DNA of 64,000 nt from Beijerinckiaceae bacterium RH AL1 (GTDB lineage: Bacteria > Pseudomonadota > Alphaproteobacteria > Rhizobiales > Beijerinckiaceae), in contig LR590083.2 in assembly GCA_901457705.2 (NCBI GenBank), positions 792,501 through 856,500 on the forward strand, given 5' to 3'. Numbering within the stretch: position 1 is the first letter of the stretch; each line of letters starts with the position of its first letter. A program made the position numbers and the translations under genes. The notes under the pieces were generated by a model. It ran no database searches. It was not told the origin of the DNA and saw only the letters and a program-made list of their open reading frames with translations. Shown here piece after piece: positions 1 through 10,027 of this stretch.

Positions 1-9
1 GGCACGCCC

Positions 10-1629
10 ATGGCCGATCCGATTGCCTCCGCCCTCGCGGCGCGCGACACCAGTGCCGACGGCTTGCGCAACAAGCTCGAGGCGTTTCTCCTCACCAACT
101 TCGAGCCGGTCTGGGCCTTCGTGAACGGCCAGCGCTGGCTTGCGCGGCCGATCAACCGGGTCCTCGTCGACAATGCGGTGAAGAAGGCGCCCTTCCGGCC
201 GCTGCGGCTCAGCACGAAGGCCGATTATCCCTCGTGGTCGTCGCTCACCGATCGCACCTGGTTCTCGCGCTACCTGCCGCCGATGTCGCAGGCGGAGGTC
301 GACGCGCTGCCGCCGGTCGACGCGCTGCGCCGGCTCTACGTCACGCGTCCGGAGGGCCCGCGGCTCTCGACCAAGTCGACGCTGCTGTTCCCGAGCTTCG
401 CGCAGTGGTTCACCGACGGCTTCCTGATGACGTCGCCGACGAACAGACGGAAGACGACGACGAATCATCAGATCGACCTCTGCCAGCTCTACGGCCTCAC
501 CGACGAGGTGACGAACGTGCTGCGGCTGAAGAGCTCGGATCGCGGGCAGAAGGGGCGCCTCGTCTCGGAGGTGCACGCCGGCGAGGAATGGGCGCCGCGG
601 CTTTTCGATGCCGCCGGCGTGCGCGATCCCCGCTGGAATCTCCTGCCGAACCCGATGAAGCTGCCGGCTTGGCTGCCGGCCGATCGCAAGGCGACGCTCT
701 TCGCCTTCGGCGGCGAGCGCGCCAACTCGACGGTCTTCACGGCGGCGATCAACACGCTGTTCCTGCGCGAGCATAACCGGCTCGCAGGCATCATCGAGGC
801 GACGAACCCCGGCTTCGACGACGAGCGCGTCTTTCAGACGGCGCGGGCGGTCAACATCGTCCAGCTCATCACCATCGTCGTCGAGGAATACATCAATCAC
901 ATCGCGCCCTACTGGTTCAGGCTGCTCGGCGATCCGACGCCCTGCTACACGGCGCCCTGGAACCGCGAAAACTGGATCCCCGTCGAGTTCAACCTGCTCT
1001 ACCGCTGGCACAGCCTGGTGCCGGAGACGGCGCGCTGGAAGGGGCAGACGATGCCGATGGCCGACGCGCGATTCGGCAACGCGCCGCTGCTCGCCGACGG
1101 CCTCGGTGCCGCGCTCGACGGCGCGAGCCGCTCCGACGTCTGGCGCCTCGGTCTCTTCAACACCGCCGACTTCCTGCGCGAGGTCGAGATCGACAGCGTC
1201 GAGCAGGGCCGCACGAACCGCCTGGCGAGCTACAACGACTACCGCAAATGCATGAGCTATCCGCGCGTCACACGCTTCGAGCAGATCAGCGGCGATCCCG
1301 AGGTCGTAGCGGCGCTGCGCGACATCTACTGCACCGTCGATCGCGTCGAGTTCTTCGTCGGCCTGTTCGCCGAGGACGACCCGCCGCGCTCGGCCGTGCC
1401 GCCGCTGCTCGGCCGCATGGTCGCGGTCGACGCGTTCTCGCACGCGCTGACCAACCCGCTGCTGTCGCCGCACGTCTTCAACGAGACGACCTTCACCGGG
1501 GCCGGCTGGGCGTCGATCCACGAGACCTCGACGCTGCACGACCTCGCCGAGCGCAACCTGCCCGGCGGCACCGCCGGCCTGCGGATCTCGATGGAGCAGG
1601 AAACCCACAAGTCGGTCGCGGGGCGCTAG
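10..1629 (+). CDS. Cyclooxygenase-like animal-type haem peroxidase
   Basis: A 539-residue protein of the animal haem peroxidase superfamily, closest in motifs to the prostaglandin synthase / alpha-dioxygenase branch that oxygenates fatty acids or reduces peroxides. Seen in the sequence: FLREHNRLA (residues 251-259), a family hallmark, and LLYRWHSLVP, where Tyr331 and His334 line up with the radical tyrosine and proximal haem histidine of cyclooxygenase (YHWH). At the distal side the family's QHFTH is read here as QWFTD, so Gln132 is kept but Asp136 occupies the usual distal-histidine position. No signal peptide or membrane helix is evident, so it is probably cytoplasmic. The ATG lies nine bases from the window edge, so an upstream extension cannot be excluded. 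It converges on the LodA/LodB-like pair, with 21 bp between stop codons. The substrate is unknown; a lipid or an organic peroxide is inference. Confidence 0.8.
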   Translation: MADPIASALAARDTSADGLRNKLEAFLLTNFEPVWAFVNGQRWLARPINRVLVDNAVKKAPFRPLRLSTKADYPSWSSLTDRTWFSRYLPPMSQAEVDALPPVDALRRLYVTRPEGPRLSTKSTLLFPSFAQWFTDGFLMTSPTNRRKTTTNHQIDLCQLYGLTDEVTNVLRLKSSDRGQKGRLVSEVHAGEEWAPRLFDAAGVRDPRWNLLPNPMKLPAWLPADRKATLFAFGGERANSTVFTAAINTLFLREHNRLAGIIEATNPGFDDERVFQTARAVNIVQLITIVVEEYINHIAPYWFRLLGDPTPCYTAPWNRENWIPVEFNLLYRWHSLVPETARWKGQTMPMADARFGNAPLLADGLGAALDGASRSDVWRLGLFNTADFLREVEIDSVEQGRTNRLASYNDYRKCMSYPRVTRFEQISGDPEVVAALRDIYCTVDRVEFFVGLFAEDDPPRSAVPPLLGRMVAVDAFSHALTNPLLSPHVFNETTFTGAGWASIHETSTLHDLAERNLPGGTAGLRISMEQETHKSVAGR

Positions 1630-1650
1630 GGCAGGTTGGCGTTTGCCGCT

Positions 1651-2765
1651 TCAGGCAACCTTCGTTGCTGGCGCCGGCAACGCGTGCCGGCGTCGCCAGA
1701 AGGGCATGTCCGGCCACCGCGTCTCCGCCGCATAGATGGCGTTCCGTTCCTGGCGGTAGGCGGCGAGGATCGTCTGCAGAACATGGCCGTAGTAGGCGAG
1801 CGCGTCCGCGTCGGCGGCGAGACGCCGGTCGCAAGCCTCCGCCGCGGCCAAGCCGCAGAACAGCGCGGTGAAGAGGCCGCGTGCGCCGATGGGATCGAAG
1901 CTCGCGGCGGCGTCGCCGACGGCGAGCCAGTCGGTGCCCGATATGGCGTCGAGCGTGCCCGAATGAGCGGCCCGCGTCCCGGATGCGTTGACCACGGCCG
2001 TGGCGAGCCCAAACCGGCGCGTCAGCCCCGCGTGGTGCGCGGCTTCGAGAAAGGCCCGATCGTCGGCGAGCCTGCGCGCTGCCGGCAGATCGGCATCGGT
2101 GAAGAACGCGAGCGTCGAGGCATTGCGGGTCTGCGCGACGTACCACCATCCCTCGGCGTCGGCCTGAACGTAGGTGGTGCCGGCCTCCGAGCTCTCGCCC
2201 TCGAGACGCATCCAGCGGGCAATCAGCCGATCGTCATTCGTGCGGCGGCCCGCGATGCGGCGACCGAGCGCGGCCCGCCGGCCGGTCGCGTCGATCAGGA
2301 TCTTGGACGTGAGCGACCGCCGCCGGCCGTCCACGTCGAGGCCGACGCGCCATCCCGTCGACTCGCGTGACGCGCCGAGGAGCCGCGTCGCGACCGCCAG
2401 CGCGGCCCCTCGACGCTGCGCGACGTCTCGCAGCCAGCGGTCGAAGCGCGGACGCTCCAGAAGCCAGCCGTGGCCGTCGATGTCGCCGACGAGCAGGCGC
2501 GCCGCCTCGTCTGGATCGCCCCAGACGGAAAGTTTGGCGTTCACCTCTCGTGGCCCTCGGCGCGAAAGGCGTCCCAGAGGCCCATGTCGGCGAAGAGCCG
2601 CCGAGCCGCCGGCGCGAGCGTCTCTCCCGGGGCTGGGGCGGCATCGCAGAGCGCGCTGCGCTCCACGATCAGCACGCGATGGAACGGCGCGAGGTTGGCC
2701 GCAAGGCACGCCCCGGCCGGCCCGGCGCCGAAGATGATGGCGTCGTAGGCGTCGCTGTCGATCAC
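1651..2765 (-). pseudogene. LodB/GoxB-like FAD-dependent maturase (frameshifted)
   Basis: A flavoprotein related to tryptophan halogenases and to LodB/GoxB, the partners needed to form the cysteine tryptophylquinone cofactor of LodA-type oxidases. The N-terminal piece (2765 to about 2545) carries the FAD dinucleotide-binding motif IIFGAGPAGACLA near residues 10-22. The remainder, in another frame (about 2555 to 1651), continues with KLSVWGD, LLERPRFDRWL, an ILIDATGR motif and WLAVGDAAASFDPIGARG, the second FAD motif. The two halves join at about 2547, inside GGGCCACGAGAGG. Either an extra AG in GAGAG or one missing G in GGG would restore the frame. It starts 16 bp after the LodA-like gene and would be its co-transcribed partner. 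The combined length, about 370 residues, fits the family. It may be a genuine pseudogene or a sequencing error. Confidence 0.7.
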
Positions 2766-2781
2766 CGCGGCGACCGTGCCG

Positions 2782-5656
2782 TCATGTCCGCGCGAAGCGC
2801 CGTGCCTTGGCGATCGACGCCATGTCCGTCGGGTCGCGGGTGAGATCGCCGTGTCTTGCGGTGGCGAAGGCCTTCACCGTCGCCTCGGGCAGATCCTCGA
2901 CCTCCATCTGGGAGGGAAAGTTGGGGTCGTGCGCGGGGCCGTCGCGCGGCTCCACGACGCCCATCTGGTGGATGTTCTGCGCGAAGGCGTTGATCTGATC
3001 GGTGTAGGTCGGATCGTCGCCGTTCGGGAGCGGCTTCAGGAGCGGGCCGTATCCACACGGCCCGCGTCGCGAAGGCGGCCAGCCGCTCGCCGAGGTCCTT
3101 CGTCGGGTCCATCACGATCGCGTAGTTCTTGGCGCTCAGGACCTGGTTCGGGACGCGGGCCGGCCAGAAGGTCGGCAGATAGGGATCGTAGGCGGGCGTG
3201 TAGCCGCCGCGGCAGCTCGCCGTGTCGGTCTGCCAGGGCACGGCCATCCAGCGCGTGAGGCCGCCGGGCACCTGCGCGGCCAGCGGCCCGTTCGGCAGGC
3301 CCATCATGTCGTTGATGAAGGCCGGCCCGTACTCCGGCTCGATCCACCCCGGCGCGGCGTGCTTGATGCGGAAGGCCTCCTTGTACATCGTGGGCTGGCG
3401 CATCGGCCACGTCATCTCGCAGCCGGGATGGAAGGCGTCGGCCAGGCAATTGTCGAGCGCGGCGCGGGTCAGCATGTCGCCCTGGGCAGCGACGGGCACG
3501 TCCTCGATGCACCGCGGCACGGCGCGCGCGGGATCGTGATCGGCCTCGAAGTCGCCGGCCGCCCATTGCTGGAGCATCCAGAGCTGGGTGCCGCTGAGGC
3601 TCGCGAAGGCGCGCGGCGATTGCGGCGTCGGAATGTTCATCGCGTCGCCGTAGAGCCAGGCCCACGGCGTCGGCGACCAGGCATCGCGCGTCGGATCGCG
3701 AAACGCGTTCGCGATCACGTGGCGCATTTCCTTCGCTTCGGGCTTGTCGGAGGCGAGCTTGGCGAGCGCCGCCGGCGATGCGAGGTCCTGCGGCGCGTTC
3801 CAGCCGAAGCCCGCGGCGAACCCCGCATTGACCCATTGCAGGCCGGTCATGCGCTCGAGGATCGGGCGGATGTCGTGCTCGAAGGACGGGCGCGTCGGCT
3901 TGGGCAGCAGGCCTGCCCCGATCGCCGTGTCGCGCATCAGATCCCACATCGTGCGCACGCTCTTGCGCGCCGGCGCGTAGTTCGGCGGCGCGACGACGAC
4001 CCAGGCGGGCGCGACCTTGAGCGCCTTGCCGCGGTAGGTGACCTCCGCCGTGACCGGGCCGTCGGCGACGTCGTCGTGCCAGCCGTCGTTGTTCGCGAAG
4101 GTGACGGCGCGGCTCTTGTCGAAGGCCGCGGACTTGCCGTGGCCGCCGAGCACGATCAGCCGCCCGGCGTCGTCGGTGCGCAGCTCGCCGAGATACACGG
4201 GCGTCCCCATGAAGGCGCCGCTGTCGAAGCGCGCGGCCGGGGCGTCGCGCCCCGCGATCGTCCGCGCACCGGGATCGATGATCAGGTCGCTGCGCTTCGA
4301 GATGGTCGCATTCCGCAGCAGCTGCTGCGGCGCCGCCGCGGCCTCTGGGATGTCCTGCGCGAGCTGGAACTGGAACCAGGCCGCCTTCTTGTTGGCGAGG
4401 TGCACCGTCCAAGTGATGTCGGCCTCGCCGGCCGTCAGCTCGGCGACCACGCGGTTTTCCGCGTTGAGCCCGTAGATGCGGAAGCGTGCGGCCTGCCGCT
4501 TCAGCGCGCCGGTCGGATCGCGATAGAAGCCGGGCGCGGCCGGCTCCGGATCGGTGACTTCGGGGCCGAAGAACCATTCGCTTTCGCTGTCGCCGACGCG
4601 TGCGAAACCGATCGAGGGGTAGATCGCCGCCTGCGTGATGCAAAGTTCGTCGGCGGCCGAGGGCAGCGCCTCGATCGGACGAGCCGGCCCCGGCTCGCGC
4701 GTCGGCACGCCGTTGGCGTCGCGGCGCACCTCGGCGCTCGCCGCATAGGTCACCTTGCGTGCCGCCGAGATGCTGCCCTGGGGCTCGTGCTCCGCGAGCG
4801 CGTGCCAGGGATTGAAGGCGAGGTTCTCGCCATAGGCCGCCTGTCCGCGTGCCTCGATGTCCTGGCGCGGAATGACGAGCGTGGCGACGCGCACGAACGG
4901 CGTCGTCCATTCTACGGTGGCCTTGTCGAGCGGCGTCGTCTCCTCGTTGTCGAAGAATTGCACCAGGAAGCGGAAGCGGGCCTCGCCGTCGCGCAGCCGC
5001 CGCTGCAGATCGGCCGCGAGATAGGTCGTGTCGCCGGGCGTCGGCACGCCGTCCAACGGCGCCTCCGGCTCGAGCTTGTACTTGACGAAGCGTCCGGGCC
5101 CGAAGGCGTAGGGCAGCACGCTCCAGAAGCTCGTCGTCAAGACGCTCGCCTCTGGCACCTGCATGAGCTTCAGGATCTCTTTCGTGCGCGGGTGCGCGTC
5201 GATCCATTCGTCCGCCTTGTCGTCGATCAGCGCGGCCCTGGTGAAGGCGCACATCGCGGCCGCATCGTCGACGAAGAAGACGGGGTAGTTCTGCAGCAGG
5301 AAGTCGTGGGTGTCGCCGTCGCCGAGCAGCTTCGGCCCCGCGACGCCGAACAGCTTTATGCCGATCCCAGACGTCGTCTTGAAGTCGCTGTCGACGCCGC
5401 CGGGATCGCTCGAGAAGCGCAGCCATGCCGCATAGGACGTGCCGGCGAAGACGCCGACCTTGAGCTCCGGCGGCAGATCAGGCTCGATGTCGAGCCGGGC
5501 CGCGGCGATCCCGTGCGTGCGTGTAAAGACCGGGCGCTGGGCGGGCGACTGGCCGGCACGGATGCCGCCGACCTGCGCGACGTCGACGAACATGCGCTTG
5601 ATGTCGGTGGCGGCGTCCACGCACGACCAGCAGGGGCCGGCCTTGGGATCGGACAT
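2782..5656 (-). CDS. Catalase-like domain fused to LodA-type CTQ amino-acid oxidase (C-terminal frameshift)
   Basis: The product is about 957 residues. The first ~350 resemble the catalase-like superfamily: THGIAAARLDIEPDLP, WLRFSSD, HDFLLQNYPVFFV, then ENLAFNPWHALAEH. The usual haem-ligand tyrosine motif is not obvious. The rest is LodA-like, from AAIYPSIGFARVGDSESEWF through DNCLADAFHPGCEMTWPM to VPWQTDTASCRGGY and LPTFWPARVPN. LodA enzymes deaminate amino acids with H2O2 release, using a cysteine tryptophylquinone; the likely pair is Cys at codon 3446-3448 and Trp at 3233-3235, 71 residues apart. I start at ATG 5656, which has a GGAGGT six bases upstream; the longer open frame to 5767 is not needed. 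At about 3050 the frame breaks after TRAVW and continues in another frame as PLLKPLPNGDDPTYTDQINAF, ending at 2782. The uncorrected frame reads nonsense to 2762. The substrate cannot be read from sequence. Confidence 0.8.
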
Positions 5657-5731
5657 ATGGACCTCCGATGGCCTCGCGCCGAGGCGATGTGAAACGAATG
5701 AAAGAACAGGAACGTGAAAACGAGACGGGCT

Positions 5732-5755
5732 CCGGGCTCCGATGGCGGAGCCCGG
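5732..5755. other. 9-bp inverted repeat upstream of the LodA-like gene
   Basis: CCGGGCTCC (5732-5740) and GGAGCCCGG (5747-5755) form a perfect 9-bp stem with a 6-base loop, 76 bp upstream of the LodA-like start codon. There is no T-run on either side. It could be an operator, a leader hairpin or part of the transcription stop of the upstream aminotransferase gene; the sequence does not decide. Confidence 0.4.
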
Positions 5756-5813
5756 GTCGGCAGTCATCTAAACCGGACGGCGGGCCGCCTCCCAGTCGAC
5801 TTTTGTTTGAGGA

Positions 5814-5855
5814 GCGCGACGGCGGCCCGGAAAACCCGGGCTCACGCCGTCGCGC
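5814..5855 (-). terminator. Long hairpin after the aminotransferase gene, possible terminator
   Basis: Two nested perfect stems, 11 bp (5814-5824 with 5845-5855) and 6 bp (5825-5830 with 5836-5841), give a 17-bp hairpin with a 5-base loop and a 3-base bulge. It lies 9 bp past the aspartate aminotransferase stop. Read in the direction of that gene, no run of T follows, so it is not a classic intrinsic terminator. It may still protect the 3' end or work with Rho. Confidence 0.45.
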
Positions 5856-5864
5856 CCTAGTCGC

Positions 5865-7407
<1,543 letters not shown>

Positions 7408-7544
7408 CTGAACTACCTTCCCAGACTATTGGGAGCGTTGCTCGCGCGACTGTAATTTGCACAGAGGATTGCAGCAATCTTTCCTTTAGATCGCGGGACG
7501 TTGAGATCGGCCGCCGGCGGCGGTGCGGCCTCTCCGAAAAAAAA

Positions 7545-8177
7545 TCAGCCGAACGCGGCGAGACCGCGCTGCACGGCGGGGCGGCCGCCGGCGGCCTCGA
7601 ACCAGCGGCGCAGGCGCGGCAGGCGCGCCCAGTCGAGCGCGGCCTGGTAATGGCGGGCGATCGTGTAGCCGGCGATGTCGGCGAGCGTGAACGTCTCGCC
7701 GCCGAGCCACGGCCGGTCGCCGAGCAGGTCCTCGAAATCGGCGAGCGCGCCTGTCGCTTCCGCCTCGAGCGGCGCGCGGGCGTCCTTCGGGAGGCCCGCC
7801 CGCTGCAGCCGGAAGGCGGCGCCGTTCAGGATGATGATGTCGGTGACGACGAACAGCCAGCGATCGACGGCGATCGCGCGCGCCACGGAATCGCGCGGCA
7901 GCAGCGCGCCCCGCGCCTGCACGTCGGCCCACAGCGCGATCGCGTTCGACTGGGTCAGCACGAGCTCGTCCGCGCCGTTCTGGTCCGCGCCGTGGCGGAC
8001 GACCAGCACCGGTACGCGCCCGCGCGGGTTCAGCGCGAGATGCGCCGGGCCGCGATGCGCGCCGCTCGCGAGGTCGACCAGGCTCGGCGTGTAGGCTAGC
8101 CCCGCCTCCTCGAGCGCGATCGCGGCGCGGAAGCAGTTGCCGGTCTGGGCACCGAACAGGTCGAGGGCGGGCGGCAT
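7545..8177 (-). CDS. Glutathione S-transferase family protein
   Basis: A 210-residue two-domain GST. The N-terminal thioredoxin-like half has LFGAQTGNCFRAAIALEEAGL and LNPRGRVPVLV, with the cis-proline before VLV that marks the glutathione site. TQSNAIALW contains the QSNAI segment that usually binds the gamma-glutamyl end. The C-terminal helical half has LGDRPWLGGETFTLADIAGYTI, the conserved N-capping and hydrophobic staple region. It probably conjugates or reduces an electrophile in the cytoplasm; the substrate is unknown. ATG 8177 begins exactly where the family begins; the frame stays open far upstream but has no homologous content. It is divergent from the GT87-like gene, with a 72-bp shared gap. 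Confidence 0.88.
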   Translation of the reverse strand: MPPALDLFGAQTGNCFRAAIALEEAGLAYTPSLVDLASGAHRGPAHLALNPRGRVPVLVVRHGADQNGADELVLTQSNAIALWADVQARGALLPRDSVARAIAVDRWLFVVTDIIILNGAAFRLQRAGLPKDARAPLEAEATGALADFEDLLGDRPWLGGETFTLADIAGYTIARHYQAALDWARLPRLRRWFEAAGGRPAVQRGLAAFG

Positions 8178-8249
8178 CGAGGTTCCTTGCACGGCGCGGA
8201 TCGTACCGCGGATTAACCTCGCGTTGCTAGCGTCGTCGGCGGAGGCGCG

Positions 8250-9521
8250 ATGCAGACGACGATCGATTTGACCGTGGCGCGGCCCGCGCGGAGCAGGGCG
8301 CTCGCAGCGCTCCGCGAGGGCGGCTGGCTGACCCCGGATCGGCGGCGCGTCTATCCCCGTCTCCTTGGCGCGGCTCTGGCGCTGGCCGTCGGCGCCCTGG
8401 TCGCGACGAGCCACCACGGGATCGATGTCTGGAACCGGCCGCTCGGCACCGACTTCGTCGGCGTCTGGGTCGCCGGCGGCGAGGTGCGCGCCGGCCATCC
8501 CGCGCTGCCTTACGACAACGCGGCGCATGCGGCAGCGCAGGCAGCGGCCTTCGGGCCGGCCGAGTCGTTCCTGCCGTGGCCGTATCCACCGTTCTTTCTT
8601 ATGGTCGCGGGCGCGCTCGCCGGGCTCCCCTACCTCGCCGCGCTGGCGGTCTGGCAGGGCGGCACGCTCGCGCTCTACCTCGCGGCGGTCTTCCGTGCCG
8701 CCGGGCGCGCTGCGGCGCGTCGCGAGATCGCGATCGCCGCGCTTTCCTTTCCCGCCGTCGCCATCAACCTGATGCACGGGCAGAACGGTTTCCTGTCGGC
8801 CGGTCTCATCGGGCTCGGAGCTGCACTGCTGCCGCGCCGGCCCGTCGCCGGCGGCGCGCTGCTCGGGCTCCTCGCCTACAAGCCACAGCTCGCGCTCGCC
8901 GTCCCCGTCGCGCTCGCCGCCGGCCGGCATTGGCGCGCGCTCGCGGGCGCCGCGGCCGCGGTTGCCGCGATGACGGCGGCGACGATTGCCGCCTACGGCC
9001 TGGCGCCCTGGCAGGCGTTCGTCGCCAACCTGGGCTTTACGCGAAAGATCATCCTCGAGGCGGGTGGGCTCGAGAGCTACAAGATGCAGAGCGCCTTCGC
9101 CGCCGCGCGCCTTGTCGGCGCGCCGGTGCCGGTGGCCTATGCAACGCAGGCGGTGGCAAGCACGCTGGTGATCGCCGGCCTCGCCTGGCTCTGGCACGGT
9201 CGCCACGACCCCCGGCTGAAGCTGGCCGGCCTTGCGCTCGCGGGCCTGCTCGTCTCCCCCTACGCGCTCGACTACGACATTGTGCTCGTCGGCGTGGCGC
9301 TCGCCGCGATGCTCGGCGCGTTTCGCGGCAAGCCCCTGCCGTCCTATGCCGCGAGCCTCATGGCGCTGGGCTGGCTGACGCCGCTGCTCGCGCGCCCCGT
9401 CGCACACGTCGTTCCGGTGCCGCTCGGGCTGCTGGTCTCGTCGGCGCTGTTTGGCCTCGTCATCACGGCTGCGCGCCGCGACGCGGCGGCTGCCCCGATC
9501 GCAACGCGGCATCAACCCTGA
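8250..9521 (+). CDS. Membrane glycosyltransferase of the GT87/DUF2029 type
   Basis: A 423-residue polytopic membrane protein with roughly nine to ten hydrophobic segments. It shows the features of polyprenol-phosphate mannose-dependent transferases: an N-terminal helix, an outward loop with GTDFVGVWVAGGEVRAGHPALPYD (acidic catalytic-loop type), then FLPWPYPPFFLM and GFLSAGLIGLGAALL, and LLGLLAYKPQLAL. The family transfers mannose or a related sugar from a lipid carrier on the outer face of the inner membrane; the acceptor here is unknown. ATG 8250 follows GGAGG at four bases. No sugar-polymer genes adjoin, so the target glycan cannot be inferred. Confidence 0.8.
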   Translation: MQTTIDLTVARPARSRALAALREGGWLTPDRRRVYPRLLGAALALAVGALVATSHHGIDVWNRPLGTDFVGVWVAGGEVRAGHPALPYDNAAHAAAQAAAFGPAESFLPWPYPPFFLMVAGALAGLPYLAALAVWQGGTLALYLAAVFRAAGRAAARREIAIAALSFPAVAINLMHGQNGFLSAGLIGLGAALLPRRPVAGGALLGLLAYKPQLALAVPVALAAGRHWRALAGAAAAVAAMTAATIAAYGLAPWQAFVANLGFTRKIILEAGGLESYKMQSAFAAARLVGAPVPVAYATQAVASTLVIAGLAWLWHGRHDPRLKLAGLALAGLLVSPYALDYDIVLVGVALAAMLGAFRGKPLPSYAASLMALGWLTPLLARPVAHVVPVPLGLLVSSALFGLVITAARRDAAAAPIATRHQP

Positions 9522-9617
9522 GCGTCGGAAAAAACCGCGGCTGGTGACATTCCGGCAGCAACTGTTTCCTTTTTGCCGCGTTTTTTACCCTGATAGCTTG
9601 GCTGCGGCGCCGCGCAA

Positions 9618-9638
9618 AAACTCCAAATTGAGGAGTTT
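9618..9638 (+). promoter_or_regulatory. Leader hairpin before the small membrane protein gene
   Basis: AAACTCC (9618-9624) pairs perfectly with GGAGTTT (9632-9638) across a 7-base loop, 38 bp before ATG 9677. The right arm carries an AGGAG that could act as a decoy ribosome-binding site. It lies in the likely untranslated leader, so a role in mRNA stability or translation is possible; this is inference. Confidence 0.35.
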
Positions 9639-9676
9639 CGGCGATCTTCCCCAAGTCGAGTGGGACGGAGTTGGGT

Positions 9677-9895
9677 ATGTCGATTGCTGATCATTTCGAG
9701 CATGCGCCGGACGCGCGCTTCATCCGCGATTTCGACAGCCATGTCGCGCGGCGCCAGTTCAAGATTTCGCTGACCCTCGTCGTCGTGATCATCCTTGCGG
9801 CGACGTCGCTCGGCCTGCTTGTGCGCTTCGACAATCCGGGCGCGAGCGCCTCGGGCGTGCTTGCGACGCCGCCGAGCTACGCCGGGCACCTCTAG
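9677..9895 (+). CDS. Small single-pass membrane protein of unknown function
   Basis: A protein of 72 residues starting MSIADHFEHAPDARF, with one strong transmembrane segment (about residues 30-50, ISLTLVVVIILAATSLGLLV) preceded by basic residues (HVARRQFK). The order suggests a cytoplasmic N-terminus and a short periplasmic tail. ATG 9677 is preferred over TTG 9671 because GGAG lies eight bases before it. A strong intrinsic terminator follows 24 bp after the stop, and a leader hairpin precedes it, so it appears to be an independent, well-transcribed unit. No family is recognised. Confidence 0.7.
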   Translation: MSIADHFEHAPDARFIRDFDSHVARRQFKISLTLVVVIILAATSLGLLVRFDNPGASASGVLATPPSYAGHL

Positions 9896-9919
9896 GGGTC
9901 CCTCCACCGATCTTTTTTG

Positions 9920-9955
9920 GGCCACACTGTCTCGCGGCAGTGTGGCCTTGCTTTT
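9920..9955 (+). terminator. Intrinsic terminator after the small membrane protein gene
   Basis: A perfect 10-bp stem, GGCCACACTG (9920-9929) with CAGTGTGGCC (9938-9947), an 8-base loop, then TTGCTTTTT. This is a classic Rho-independent terminator in the + direction. Confidence 0.9.
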
Positions 9956-10027
9956 TCGCGCGCCCTTCGGCGGAGATAGCCGACGGTCGGCCCTTCGAAT
10001 AAAGTCGCGACCGGGAGCGGGCGAGTC

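Noticed and set aside
2762-3050. Using the uninterrupted frame to 2762 as the LodA C-terminus
   Set aside because: The tail is Arg/Pro-rich and overlaps the maturase start, whereas the alternative frame gives a balanced, family-like tail ending at 2782.
3359-5692. A 777-residue + strand open frame opposite the LodA-like gene
   Set aside because: Arg/Ala/Gly-rich composition with no motif, while the minus frame has clear domain signatures.
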